Assembly: GCA_025464545.1 (NCBI GenBank)
Contig: JAODMA010000104.1
Coordinates: 1-7,670, forward strand
DNA: 7,670 bases
Direction of reading: 5' to 3'
Source: Arthrobacter sp.
Lineage (GTDB): Bacteria > Actinomycetota > Actinomycetes > Actinomycetales > Micrococcaceae
Position numbers and translations under genes: made by a program
Shown: in pieces, positions 1 to 6,182 of the stretch
How the letters are laid out: every line of letters starts with the position of its first letter
Position numbering within the stretch: the stretch's first letter is position 1
The notes under the pieces: generated by a model
What the model was told of the DNA's origin: nothing
Databases searched by the model: none
Seen by the model: only the letters and a program-made list of their open reading frames with translations

Positions 1-270
1 ACCGCCACCAACGGCGCCGGACTCTGCGAAGCCTGCAACCACACCAAACAAACCCCCGGCTGGACCACCCGGCCACGGCCAGCACGCGCAAGCACGAACG
101 GGCACAGACACAGCCTGGAACTCAAAACCCCCACCGGCCACAGCTACCGCTCCACCGCACCACCCCTGCCCGGCAATTCTAGAGCCGACTCTCAACTCCA
201 CCAGCGGCAGCTCCGACACAACGCCAAGGTCGAGAGAAGCACCCGCGGGCACCGACTCCAGGCGGCCTAG
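1..270 (+). CDS. HNH endonuclease, DUF222/13E12-type, C-terminal part (5' end outside window)
   Basis: Frame 1 is open from the first base to a TAG at 268-270 and encodes the last 89 residues of a protein. Near its start it reads NGAGLCEACNHTKQTPGW (residues 4-21), which matches the end of the HNH nuclease domain of the DUF222-HNH proteins (REP13E12-like) that occur in many copies in Arthrobacter and other actinobacteria. C9 and C12 would be the second zinc-binding pair, and N13/H14 the final part of the HNH signature. The following stretch, with GHSYRSTAPPLPG, is the usual tail of this family; the last ~30 basic residues are variable. The product would be a cytoplasmic DNA nuclease of unknown biological role. 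The DUF222 domain and first His lie outside the window. Family assignment is from remembered motifs; moderate to high confidence. Confidence 0.75.
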   Translation, partial: TATNGAGLCEACNHTKQTPGWTTRPRPARASTNGHRHSLELKTPTGHSYRSTAPPLPGNSRADSQLHQRQLRHNAKVERSTRGHRLQAA

Positions 271-284
271 CAGACCAGCTCTCG

Positions 285-300
285 GGCCCTGCATTGGGCC
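285..300 (+). terminator. Weak hairpin after the HNH gene
   Basis: GGCCC (285-289) pairs with GGGCC (296-300) around the 6-nt loop TGCATT, 15 bases past the HNH stop codon. The stem is short and there is no T-run, so termination here is only a guess. Confidence 0.25.
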
Positions 301-424
301 GCAGCAGTTTCCTCGGACAGGCCGGCGGCGTGCTGCGTGCATCGATCAGTTTCACCTCCGCACTGGCCGGTTGGCCACTCCGGACTCCTGAGGCTCGCAT
401 GCCGATAAGCCCGACGTCGGCGGT

Positions 425-454
425 TTGCGGGCCAAGGTTACCGTCAGGTAACGT
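425..454 (+). promoter_or_regulatory. Candidate promoter of the glycoside hydrolase gene
   Basis: A -35-like TTGCGG (425-430) lies 18 bases before a -10-like TAACGT (449-454), giving a transcript start near 461 and a leader of about 150 nt before the GTG at 610. The -10 hexamer overlaps the palindrome at 437-452. Called from consensus only; no transcription data. Confidence 0.35.
437..452. promoter_or_regulatory. Palindrome GTTACC-N4-GGTAAC, possible operator
   Basis: GTTACC (437-442), spacer GTCA, and GGTAAC (447-452) form a perfect 6-bp inverted repeat. It overlaps the candidate -10 and sits in the -35/-10 spacer of the glycoside hydrolase promoter, a typical place for a repressor site. 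The shape (TTACC-N4-GGTAA) would suit a TetR- or GntR-type dimer, but no regulator is encoded nearby and the binding protein is unknown. Confidence 0.35.
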
Positions 455-458
455 TGTC

Positions 459-535
459 GGCTGGCCCCGAGGGGCTGGCCCGCACGCAGGGCCCCGGAGG
501 CCCGCTTGTCGGGCGCCGCTGCGCCGATCGGCGCC
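459..535 (+). promoter_or_regulatory. Structured GC-rich 5' leader of the glycoside hydrolase gene
   Basis: Three hairpins can be drawn in a row. Hairpin 1 pairs 459-467 with 472-480 around the loop CGAG (9 pairs, two of them G-U). Hairpin 2 pairs GGGCC (489-493) with GGCCC (499-503). Hairpin 3 pairs GGCGC (512-516) with GCGCC (521-525), and a further GGCGCC at 530-535 offers an alternative partner. The same gap (271-609) holds no convincing gene. I compared it by memory with the c-di-AMP, TPP, cobalamin and c-di-GMP riboswitch cores and saw none of their conserved loops. It could be a regulatory leader or simply GC-rich DNA that folds readily. Confidence 0.35.
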
Positions 536-609
536 TGCTCGCTCCCGCCCAGTGCAGGGGGCCGAACGAAGCTTCGAGCACTCGTCATCGCCTCAGCGGA
601 GGCTACCGT

Positions 610-1689
610 GTGCGTCAGTCCTATGCCCGAAGGGGTCTCTTGTTTAAGAAAATAGCCATCACACTCACGATGGGCGCGCTGTCCTTGACCGGGTGCAGCA
701 TCGCCCCCACGTCGGAGGGAGCCGCACCGCCGGCGAGTGCCAGCGAATCGGCTGCGCCGGCAAAGTCAGCCCCTGCAGCGGCAAAGACCGGGAAAGCAAC
801 CCCTGCCCCCACGCAGACCACTCCGTCGGTCGATTCGGCTGAAACGCCATTGACCGATGCCCCGGCCGACGCCGATGCCGCCGTTACCGTTTCGGACTCC
901 GCGCCTGCAACAGCAGCAGGCGCTGTGAAAGCTCCGGCCGCGGCTCCCGCAGCTTCGACGCCCGTAGCCCCCGCCGTAGTCCCCGCCGTCGCAGCACCGG
1001 CACCAGCAGCCCCGCCCGCAGCCGCCGCCACAACCGGTGGCGGCACGGAGGCAGCCACCAGCTTCAACTGGGGCCCGGTCCTGGCCGGAGACGAGTTCTC
1101 CAATACCGGCGCACCGGACTCCACCAAGTGGAGCGTCTTCAAGGGTCCCGGACATCACCGCCAGGGCATCCGCAGCCCGCAGGCCTGGTCAGTCGGCAAC
1201 GGCGTGGCCACGGTCAAGGGTGACGCCGCCGGCACCACGGGCGGCATGTCCGCAAAGTTTGCACAGCAGAAGTACGGTCGCTGGGAAACCCGTATGAGGA
1301 CCAACGAGCGGGACCCGGAGTACCACCCGGTCCTGATCCTTTGGCCGAATGACAACGCCTCCGCCAACTGTGCCGAAATCGACTACGCCGAAGGCAGCAC
1401 GGAAACGTCCATGATGAAGTTCTTCCTGCACTACGAGTGCGGGGGCAAGGACTTCCAGACCTATGCGGCGAAGCCGATCGATAGCACCCAATGGCACAAC
1501 TATGCCGTGGAGTGGACCCCGGCCGGTATCACCGGCTACGTCGACGGTGTAAAAACCTTCAGCGACACCAACCCGGCACACCAGCCCACCGTGGGCATGC
1601 ACCAGACGTTGCAGCTCGACTGGTTCCCTGACGGCTCCGCAACGAAGCCTTCCGAGATGCAGGTCGACTGGGTTCGCGTCTACAAGTAG
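610..1689 (+). CDS. Secreted glycoside hydrolase family 16 lipoprotein
   Basis: Predicted 359-residue exported beta-glucanase-like enzyme. The N-terminus is a lipoprotein signal: basic n-region with KK (13-14), a hydrophobic stretch, then lipobox LTGC with the lipid-accepting Cys at residue 29. Residues 30-150 form a low-complexity Ala/Pro/Thr/Ser linker, likely a spacer through the cell wall. The catalytic domain spans about 152-359 and carries the GH16 signature ExDxxE as E256-I-D258-Y-A-E261: nucleophile, helper Asp and acid/base Glu all present. Family members cleave beta-1,3 or beta-1,3-1,4 glucans and related polymers; the exact substrate cannot be read here. The GTG at 610 is chosen because GGAGG (598-602) sits 7 bases before it; a TTG at 640 with AGGGG (631-635) is a possible shorter start. 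The in-frame ATG at 454 is rejected because it lies in the leader. It appears to be transcribed alone. Confidence 0.85.
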   Translation: MRQSYARRGLLFKKIAITLTMGALSLTGCSIAPTSEGAAPPASASESAAPAKSAPAAAKTGKATPAPTQTTPSVDSAETPLTDAPADADAAVTVSDSAPATAAGAVKAPAAAPAASTPVAPAVVPAVAAPAPAAPPAAAATTGGGTEAATSFNWGPVLAGDEFSNTGAPDSTKWSVFKGPGHHRQGIRSPQAWSVGNGVATVKGDAAGTTGGMSAKFAQQKYGRWETRMRTNERDPEYHPVLILWPNDNASANCAEIDYAEGSTETSMMKFFLHYECGGKDFQTYAAKPIDSTQWHNYAVEWTPAGITGYVDGVKTFSDTNPAHQPTVGMHQTLQLDWFPDGSATKPSEMQVDWVRVYK

Positions 1690-1718
1690 AGACCACCACC
1701 TCCGTCTACAAACTGCTG

Positions 1719-1736
1719 CTGCTCTTGACGGAGCAG
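1719..1736 (+). terminator. Small hairpin after the glycoside hydrolase
   Basis: CTGCTC (1719-1724) pairs with GAGCAG (1731-1736) around TTGACG. It lies 30 bases past the stop codon and touches the stronger hairpin that begins at 1736, so the two may act together or compete. Confidence 0.3.
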
Positions 1737-1769
1737 ACGGCCCCGCTCGCCCCGGCGTGCGGGGCCGTC
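1736..1769 (+). terminator. Rho-independent-like terminator of the glycoside hydrolase gene
   Basis: GACGGCCCCGC (1736-1746) pairs perfectly over 11 bp with GCGGGGCCGTC (1759-1769), with a 12-nt loop. There is no T-tract, which is common for terminators in high-GC actinobacteria. It separates the hydrolase gene from rnz. Confidence 0.65.
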
Positions 1770-1820
1770 CCGGGTTAATCGCAATGGTCGGCGCCGCCAC
1801 CGGGTGAGACACTCGGTTCC

Positions 1821-2735
1821 ATGCGCGAACTGGTCATTCTCGGCACCGCCTCACAGGTCCCTACCCGGACACGGAACCAGAACGGCTATCTGCTGCTTTG
1901 GGACGGCGAGGGCATACTCTTCGACCCGGGGGAAGGCACCCAGCGGCAGATGATTCATGCCGGTGTGTCAGCCTCCCAAATCACGCGCATCTGCCTCACG
2001 CATGTCCACGGCGACCACTGCTTCGGGTTGCCCGGAGTGCTGTCCCGCTTGGCCCTCGACAGGGTGACGCACCCGATCCATCTGCACTATCCCGCCTCCG
2101 GGAGCGAGGTGGTCCGCGGGCTCGTGGCGCTCTCCTCCCCCGGCCCTGACGTGCGGCTGCACCCGCACGGAAGTGCCGGACCGGTAGCACCGGCTCTCGA
2201 GGTCCTCCCCCTTCGGCACCGCATCGAGACGTACGGCTATCGCCTCGCCGAGCCTGACGGCCGCACCCTGCTGCCTGACCGGCTGGCCGCGGCAGGGATT
2301 GCGGGGCCAGACGTCGGCCGTCTGCAACGCGCGGGGGGCCTGAACGGAGTGCGGCTGGAAGACGTAAGCGTCCCGCGGCCAGGCCAAAGTTTCGCCTTCG
2401 TCATGGATACGGCCCCGTGCCCGGGCGCCGAGGAGCTTGCCCGCGGCGTTGACCTGCTCGTGGCTGAGTCGACCTTCAGCGACGACGACGCTGACCTCGC
2501 GGCGCAGTATCGTCACCTCACCGCCGGGCAGGCCGGCACCCTGGCGTCTGCTGGCGGCGTGGGCACGTTGGTCCTCAGCCACTTCTCGTCGCGCTACACC
2601 GGCGCCGCGCCGCTCGCCCGGCAAGCTCGTACCCGCGCGGGCAGGGCCACTGTGATTGCCGCAAATGACCTTGACCGGATCCCTTTCCCCAAGCGCCGGC
2701 ACCCAAACCTGGCCGTCTCCCGTCCGTCCCAGTGA
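1821..2735 (+). CDS. rnz: Ribonuclease Z (tRNA 3'-processing endonuclease)
   Basis: Predicted 304-residue cytoplasmic metallo-beta-lactamase-fold enzyme that cuts precursor tRNAs on the 3' side of the discriminator base. The length fits the short bacterial RNase Z form. Visible motifs: the N-terminal GTASQVPTRTRNQNGYLL typical of the family; the zinc motif THVHGDH with H61, H63, D65 and H66; H133 in LRHRIETYGY; D196 in the MDTAPCPG segment (usual form GDTRPC); AEST (215-218); and the C-terminal LSHFSSRY with H254. All expected metal ligands are therefore present. The ATG at 1821 matches the usual N-terminus, but no good Shine-Dalgarno precedes it, so a leaderless or weakly initiated message is possible. 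It stands alone, between a terminator upstream and a convergent gene 45 bases downstream. Confidence 0.92.
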   Translation: MRELVILGTASQVPTRTRNQNGYLLLWDGEGILFDPGEGTQRQMIHAGVSASQITRICLTHVHGDHCFGLPGVLSRLALDRVTHPIHLHYPASGSEVVRGLVALSSPGPDVRLHPHGSAGPVAPALEVLPLRHRIETYGYRLAEPDGRTLLPDRLAAAGIAGPDVGRLQRAGGLNGVRLEDVSVPRPGQSFAFVMDTAPCPGAEELARGVDLLVAESTFSDDDADLAAQYRHLTAGQAGTLASAGGVGTLVLSHFSSRYTGAAPLARQARTRAGRATVIAANDLDRIPFPKRRHPNLAVSRPSQ

Positions 2736-2762
2736 CGCGTTGCCTCCGGTTCGCTTCGGCTT

Positions 2763-2778
2763 AAGAGGATCTCCCCTT
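2763..2778. terminator. Weak hairpin between convergent rnz and CPBP genes
   Basis: AAGAGG (2763-2768) can pair with CCCCTT (2773-2778) with one mismatch around a 4-nt loop. It lies in the 45-bp convergent gap. The stem is imperfect, so this is only a possible shared terminator. Confidence 0.2.
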
Positions 2779-2780
2779 GC

Positions 2781-3656
2781 TCAATAGATGAAGATGTCGA
2801 TCCAGGCGCGGTTGTGGGCATGTATCAGGACCAGGAACAGGACAAAGTCGAAGAGCAGATGGACGCACACGATGTAGGACAGGGATTTGGTTCGCGTGAA
2901 TATGAGCGCCTGTAGAAGGGCGAAGGGGAAAATGAACAACGGCGCCCAGGCACGGAACCCCAGTTCCCACAGAAACGAGGTGAAAAGGACGGCCTGCAGC
3001 ACGTTCGCCTGGCCCACGGGCAGATGCCGGCGCAGGAGCGCGAAGACCGTGCAGATGAAGAATAGCTCGTCCCAAATGCCCAGGACATTAGTACCCAAGA
3101 AGAGCCGTGCGATTCCTTCCGGATCCGAAACGGCCGGCCAATTACGGTAGACCCCGGTATTGACCATGTACACCGGCAGCACCGCGTACCCCATGATGAC
3201 GACGGCGGGTAGGTACCACCTCTCAGCGCGAGTCCATCTTTTCCCGGTGAGCACCGGAAACCTGACCGCATAGTCCTTGAAGACAAGGCGTGAGACAGCG
3301 TAGGGAATTCCCACGGCCAGGATCATGGCAGATCCCATCACCGCCATGTGCTCCGTGCTGATATCCGTGGTGATCGGAACGAGGCTCATTGCCAGCAGTC
3401 CCACGGCGATAAGGGCCAGATCCCGTAGAAGCGCCGCGTCAATCCCGGCTGCCACCAGGAGCGCCAACGCCAGGAGGCCGAAGCCGGCAATCCTGTTCTC
3501 CAGCACAAACAGGACGAAACCGGAGGTCGACACGAGTACGGAGGGAAGCAGCTGCAGGGAGACCCCTTGCCGTGATCCGGGCCGTCCCTCGCCGTCGTCC
3601 CGGAGCTTCCGCCCCGGTCCGTGCAAACTCCTACGCAACTGCAGTCTGTGCTCCAC
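2781..3656 (-). CDS. CPBP/Abi-family-like integral membrane protein with degenerate protease motifs
   Basis: Predicted 291-residue membrane protein with about eight hydrophobic segments (roughly 33-50, 55-72, 77-93, 104-123, 148-165, 178-198, 209-243, 250-270). The C-terminal half follows the layout of the CPBP intramembrane metalloproteases (Rce1/Abi group), but the motifs are altered. Motif 1, normally EExxxR, reads D186-E187-LFF-I191, so the Arg is missing. Motif 2, normally FxxxH, has no His (F215-TSFLWE). Motif 3 is kept as H256-LLF-D260. A proteolytic role is therefore doubtful; a non-catalytic or divergent role is possible. The GTG at 3656 is preceded by GGGGG and, further up, AAGGAG. 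It follows the importer ATPase gene by 86 bp on the same strand, with a candidate promoter in the gap. Function unknown. Confidence 0.6.
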   Translation of the reverse strand: MEHRLQLRRSLHGPGRKLRDDGEGRPGSRQGVSLQLLPSVLVSTSGFVLFVLENRIAGFGLLALALLVAAGIDAALLRDLALIAVGLLAMSLVPITTDISTEHMAVMGSAMILAVGIPYAVSRLVFKDYAVRFPVLTGKRWTRAERWYLPAVVIMGYAVLPVYMVNTGVYRNWPAVSDPEGIARLFLGTNVLGIWDELFFICTVFALLRRHLPVGQANVLQAVLFTSFLWELGFRAWAPLFIFPFALLQALIFTRTKSLSYIVCVHLLFDFVLFLVLIHAHNRAWIDIFIY

Positions 3657-3694
3657 GCGACCCCCAGCTCCTTCATCCGGTCCGTGACGCTGCC

Positions 3695-3723
3695 AGTATG
3701 GTCGTCGATCCGGCGTCCGGCAA
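3695..3723 (-). promoter_or_regulatory. Candidate promoter of the CPBP-like gene
   Basis: Read on the - strand, TTGCCG (3723-3718), a 17-base spacer and CATACT (3700-3695) resemble a housekeeping promoter. The transcript would start near 3688, about 30 bases before the GTG. This suggests the CPBP gene can be expressed apart from the importer operon. Consensus match only. Confidence 0.4.
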
Positions 3724-3742
3724 GGGGCCTAACCGGGCTTGC

Positions 3743-4528
3743 TCAGAACGGGTTCAGCAGCCGGTCCACGAACTGCCGTGTGCGTTCCTCCCGAGGGTCG
3801 CGCAGCACGGTGTCAGGGTGGCCGCGTTCGACGACGACGCCTCCGTCCATGAAGATGACCTCGTCGGCGACCTGGCGGGCGAAGGCGAGTTCGTGGGTGA
3901 CCACGACCATGGTCCAGCCTTCGTCTGCGAGCTCCTTGATGACCGTCAGGACGTCACCCACCAACTCCGGGTCCAACGCCGACGTCGGCTCATCAAAAAG
4001 CAGCAGTTGGGGGCGCAAGGCAAGCGCACGCACGATGCCGACGCGTTGCTGTTGTCCGCCGGAGAGCTCGAAAGGGTAGCTGTTCTCCTTGTCTTCCAGA
4101 CCAACGCGGGCCAATAGTTCCCGGGCCTCTTTCATGGCCTCGGCCTTGGGGCGCTTCTGGACCTGGACCGGGCCTTCGATAATGTTCTCCAGGACGGTCT
4201 TGTGTGGGAAAAGATTGTAATGCTGGAACACCATGGCGCTGCGGTCCCGCATGGCGTTCAACTGCTTCTTCGACACCGGTGCGGAGAAGTCGACGTTGAG
4301 TTCGCCCGTGAACGAAATGATGCCGGCGTCGGGCACCTCGAGTCCGTTGAGACACCGCAGGACAGTCGTCTTACCGGATCCGGAGGGACCGATCAGGGTG
4401 ACGACTTCGCCGCGGCGAACGTCGACGTCGATTGACTTCAACACCTCATGCTGGCCAAACGCCTTTCGCAGCCCCCGGACCGTCAGGATTGTGGCCGCGT
4501 CCGGGACGGCGGAGTCAGTGGGCGACAT
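3743..4528 (-). CDS. Polar amino acid (probably L-cystine) ABC importer, ATP-binding protein, TcyN-like
   Basis: Predicted 261-residue cytoplasmic ATPase driving the importer encoded with it. The nucleotide-binding motifs are complete: Walker A GPSGSGKTT (47-55), Q-loop Q102, signature LSGGQQQR (155-162), Walker B LLLFDE (175-180) with catalytic E180, D-loop SALD (183-186) and H-loop H212. The block NLFPHKTVLENIIEGPV (residues 105-121), followed closely by KRPK, resembles the cystine transporter ATPase TcyN/YecC from memory, more than the histidine or glutamine types; substrate assignment remains inference. The ATG at 4528 overlaps the permease stop codon region by 14 bp, so translation is probably coupled. 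No strong Shine-Dalgarno is visible, in line with coupling. It is the third gene of the importer operon. Confidence 0.9.
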   Translation of the reverse strand: MSPTDSAVPDAATILTVRGLRKAFGQHEVLKSIDVDVRRGEVVTLIGPSGSGKTTVLRCLNGLEVPDAGIISFTGELNVDFSAPVSKKQLNAMRDRSAMVFQHYNLFPHKTVLENIIEGPVQVQKRPKAEAMKEARELLARVGLEDKENSYPFELSGGQQQRVGIVRALALRPQLLLFDEPTSALDPELVGDVLTVIKELADEGWTMVVVTHELAFARQVADEVIFMDGGVVVERGHPDTVLRDPREERTRQFVDRLLNPF

Positions 4529-5180
4529 AGCGGTCCAATCTCTTTTCCAGCGAGGACTGTCCGCCGGACAGGAACAGGCAGATTATCCAGTAGATGACGG
4601 CGGCCTCCAGATACAGCAGCATGAATTCCTGGCTGAAAGCGGCCACCTGTTGCGCCTGGCGGAACAGCTCCGTCACGAGGATCAGGGAAGCCAACGAGGT
4701 GTCCTTGACCAGGCTGATAAACGTGTTGGACAGGGGCGGGACCGAGACGCGGGCCGCCTGCGGCAGGATAATCCGTACGAGCGACTGCCGGCGGGACATG
4801 CCGATGGTGTGTCCGGCCTCCCATTGCCCCTTGGGAACCGACAAAATGGCCGCGCGGATGACCTCCGCCGCGTAACCGCCCACATTGAGCGAGAAGGCAA
4901 TGATCGCGCTCGGCCAGGGGCTGATGGTTAAGCCGATGGAAGGCAGCCCGTAGAAAATGACGAACAGCTGGACCAGGAGAGGCGTGCCGCGGATGACCGA
5001 TATGTACATCCGGGCGACACCCGAGAAGACTGGATTGTGGCTTAGCCGCATCAGTGCAACCAGCAGGGCCAGTAACAGGCCAAGACCGAAGGAGGCCAGG
5101 GCCAAGGGAATAGTCCCGCTGACCGCGCCCACCAGTATCGGCCCCAGCGAGCTCCATACGAGATCCCAGTTAATATTCAT
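4515..5180 (-). CDS. Polar amino acid (probably L-cystine) ABC importer, permease, TcyL-like
   Basis: Predicted 221-residue inner-membrane permease of the HisM/GlnP family, with about five transmembrane helices. It likely works as a homodimer because only one permease gene is present. The cytoplasmic EAA loop that contacts the ATPase is visible as E121-A-G-x(10)-R-x-x-L-P-Q-A ending at A142. The family hallmarks RGTPLLVQLF (64-73) and GGYAAEVIRAAI (101-112) are clear. The ATG at 5180 follows the binding-protein stop by 36 bp. The only Shine-Dalgarno-like bases, AGGA, lie just one base before the ATG, which is too close, so initiation may depend on translation of the gene upstream. Its 3' end overlaps the ATPase gene by 14 bp. 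It is the second gene of the operon. Confidence 0.9.
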   Translation of the reverse strand: MNINWDLVWSSLGPILVGAVSGTIPLALASFGLGLLLALLVALMRLSHNPVFSGVARMYISVIRGTPLLVQLFVIFYGLPSIGLTISPWPSAIIAFSLNVGGYAAEVIRAAILSVPKGQWEAGHTIGMSRRQSLVRIILPQAARVSVPPLSNTFISLVKDTSLASLILVTELFRQAQQVAAFSQEFMLLYLEAAVIYWIICLFLSGGQSSLEKRLDRYVAH

Positions 5181-5216
5181 ATCCTGTCGCAGCGTTCGCC
5201 AACGGCTTCCGCCGCG

Positions 5217-6038
5217 CTACTTCGTAACGTCGGCGTCGAAGTATTTCTGCGAAATTTTCGTCAAGGTCCCCTCAGCCTGCAGCTCGCCGAGGGCTTTGTT
5301 GACTGCCTCCACGAGGCTGGTTGATCCTTTGCGGAAGGCAAAGGCACTCAGCGACTTGTCCGTGGTTTCGGCCGCGATCTTAATATCGCTGTCCTTTGCC
5401 GTCTTCTGGTAGTCCAGGTACGTCAGTTTGTCGTTGATGGTCGCGTCGACACGGCCCTGCTTGAGCAGCGTGACCGCCTGCGCCCATCCCTCCACGGCCT
5501 CTACGGTGGCGCCGCTTTCCTGCGCCAGCTTGTACCAGTTGCTCGTCAGCGACTGGGCTGTGGTCTTGCCCTTGAGGCTCTCGAACGAGTTCACACTGTT
5601 GTTGTCGGCCTTGGTCACCACCACGCCCGTGCTCACGGTGTACGGGGTCGCGAATTCGTACTTCGCCTTGCGTTCATCGGTGATGGAGACCTGGTTGGCG
5701 ACGACATCGAACCGCCGGGCCTCCAGGCCCGCGAAGATGGCGTCGAACTGCGTTTCCTGGAACGCCGGCTTGACGCCAAGCTTGCCGGCGACGGCCGTGA
5801 TGATTTCGACGTCGTAGCCGGTCAGTTCGCCGCTGCCATCGGCGTGGAACGAGAACGGCTTGTAGGTCCCTTCCGTGCCGATCTTAAGCGTGCCGGCGCT
5901 CTGCACATCACTCAGGGAAGTGTCCGCGCCGCCCGCCGGAGCCGAGCTGGCGGGGGGCGTCGACCCCGACCCGCACCCCGCCAGGGCCAGCGCGGCGGCG
6001 GCAATGAGACCGATAGCGGAAAGGCGTCTGCGCTTCAT
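5217..6038 (-). CDS. Polar amino acid (probably L-cystine) ABC importer, substrate-binding lipoprotein, TcyJ-like
   Basis: Predicted 273-residue extracellular solute-binding protein (SBP family 3) tethered to the membrane. The signal has MKRRR, a hydrophobic core and lipobox LAGC with the lipid Cys at residue 22, then a short Ser/Gly/Pro/Ala linker. The mature domain runs from about 50 to 273. Family motifs: EGTYKPFSFH (56-65), the LTGYDVEI block (72-79), FDVVANQVSITDERKAKY (110-127) with R123 as the expected ligand-carboxylate Arg, and a hinge region with GKTTAQSLTSNWYKLA (137-152). The blocks ANQVSITDERK and AQSLTSN recall cystine-binding TcyJ/FliY, hence the substrate guess; other polar amino acids are not excluded. 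The ATG at 6038 has a good AAGGA 5 bases before it. It is the first gene of the operon, and the leader contains a hairpin. Confidence 0.92.
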   Translation of the reverse strand: MKRRRLSAIGLIAAAALALAGCGSGSTPPASSAPAGGADTSLSDVQSAGTLKIGTEGTYKPFSFHADGSGELTGYDVEIITAVAGKLGVKPAFQETQFDAIFAGLEARRFDVVANQVSITDERKAKYEFATPYTVSTGVVVTKADNNSVNSFESLKGKTTAQSLTSNWYKLAQESGATVEAVEGWAQAVTLLKQGRVDATINDKLTYLDYQKTAKDSDIKIAAETTDKSLSAFAFRKGSTSLVEAVNKALGELQAEGTLTKISQKYFDADVTK

Positions 6039-6057
6039 GGTGTTCCTTAATTGTGGA

Positions 6058-6092
6058 GCCGGAGGGAACTGGCCGTTGTTCCCCCAACCGGC
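6058..6092 (-). promoter_or_regulatory. Stem-loop in the leader of the importer operon
   Basis: GGGAAC (6064-6069) pairs with GTTCCC (6078-6083) around an 8-nt loop, and GCCGG (6058-6062) pairs with CCGGC (6088-6092) below a small internal loop. In the mRNA it ends about 10 bases before the Shine-Dalgarno of the binding-protein gene, so it could affect initiation or stability. It matches no riboswitch class that I recognise. Confidence 0.35.
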
Positions 6093-6104
6093 CGTCCAGT
6101 ACTG

Positions 6105-6113
6105 ACGATAGCA
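6105..6113 (-). promoter_or_regulatory. Candidate extended -10 promoter of the importer operon
   Basis: On the - strand the bases TGC-TATCGT (6113-6105) fit an extended -10 element. The -35 region at the expected distance (TATTCC) is poor. Transcription would start near 6098, about 60 bases before the ATG, and the leader would include the stem-loop at 6058-6092. Low-to-moderate confidence. Confidence 0.35.
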
Positions 6114-6148
6114 AGATCTCGCTCAGTGGAATACCTGTGGGGGCCGCG

Positions 6149-6173
6149 GTTGTTTTGACTAATTCAAAACAAC
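6149..6173. promoter_or_regulatory. AT-rich 25-bp palindrome, probable FurA operator (Fur box)
   Basis: GTTGTTTTGA (6149-6158) and TCAAAACAAC (6164-6173) are perfect reverse complements around CTAAT. Counting the centre, 11 of 12 half-site pairs match. It is strikingly AT-rich against a GC-rich background and lies 16 bases before the furA start, where an autoregulatory Fur-family site is expected. The core TTGACTAATTC recalls the AT-rich sequence before mycobacterial furA, as far as I remember it. Relative to the divergent importer promoter candidate it lies roughly 50-75 bases upstream, so direct repression of the importer from this site is less certain. Confidence 0.7.
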
Positions 6174-6182
6174 TGATAGAAG
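6155..6182 (+). promoter_or_regulatory. Candidate furA promoter inside the palindrome
   Basis: TTGACT (6155-6160) is a good -35 and is embedded in the operator. A weak -10, TAGAAG (6177-6182), follows after 16 bases. The transcript would then begin about at the A of the furA ATG (6190), giving a leaderless mRNA. That agrees with the absence of a real Shine-Dalgarno there. FurA binding would block the -35. Confidence 0.4.

Noticed and set aside
454..609. N-terminal extension of the glycoside hydrolase from the ATG at 454
   Set aside because: It would place about 50 Arg/Gly/Pro-rich residues before the lipoprotein signal and runs through the hairpin leader. GTG 610 has a good GGAGG and puts the signal peptide at the N-terminus.
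459..609. c-di-AMP or other known riboswitch before the hydrolase
   Set aside because: Such elements occur before actinobacterial wall enzymes, but I could not find the conserved loop sequences of any class; kept only as an unclassified structured leader.
621..1142. Antisense Ala/Gly-rich open frame (173 codons)
   Set aside because: It is the reverse reading of the Ala/Pro linker of the hydrolase, with the composition expected of a shadow and no domain.
1189..1812. Antisense open frame of 207 codons over the GH16 catalytic domain
   Set aside because: It lies opposite a clear catalytic domain, crosses the terminator hairpin, and has no family motif.
1968..2702. Antisense open frame of 244 codons over rnz
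   Set aside because: rnz carries all its zinc motifs on the + strand; the opposite frame is a GC-driven shadow.
3572..4117. + strand open frame of 181 codons at the 3' end of the ATPase gene
   Set aside because: It overlaps the ATPase and CPBP genes in antisense, shows no recognisable domain, and mirrors coding constraint of the real strand.
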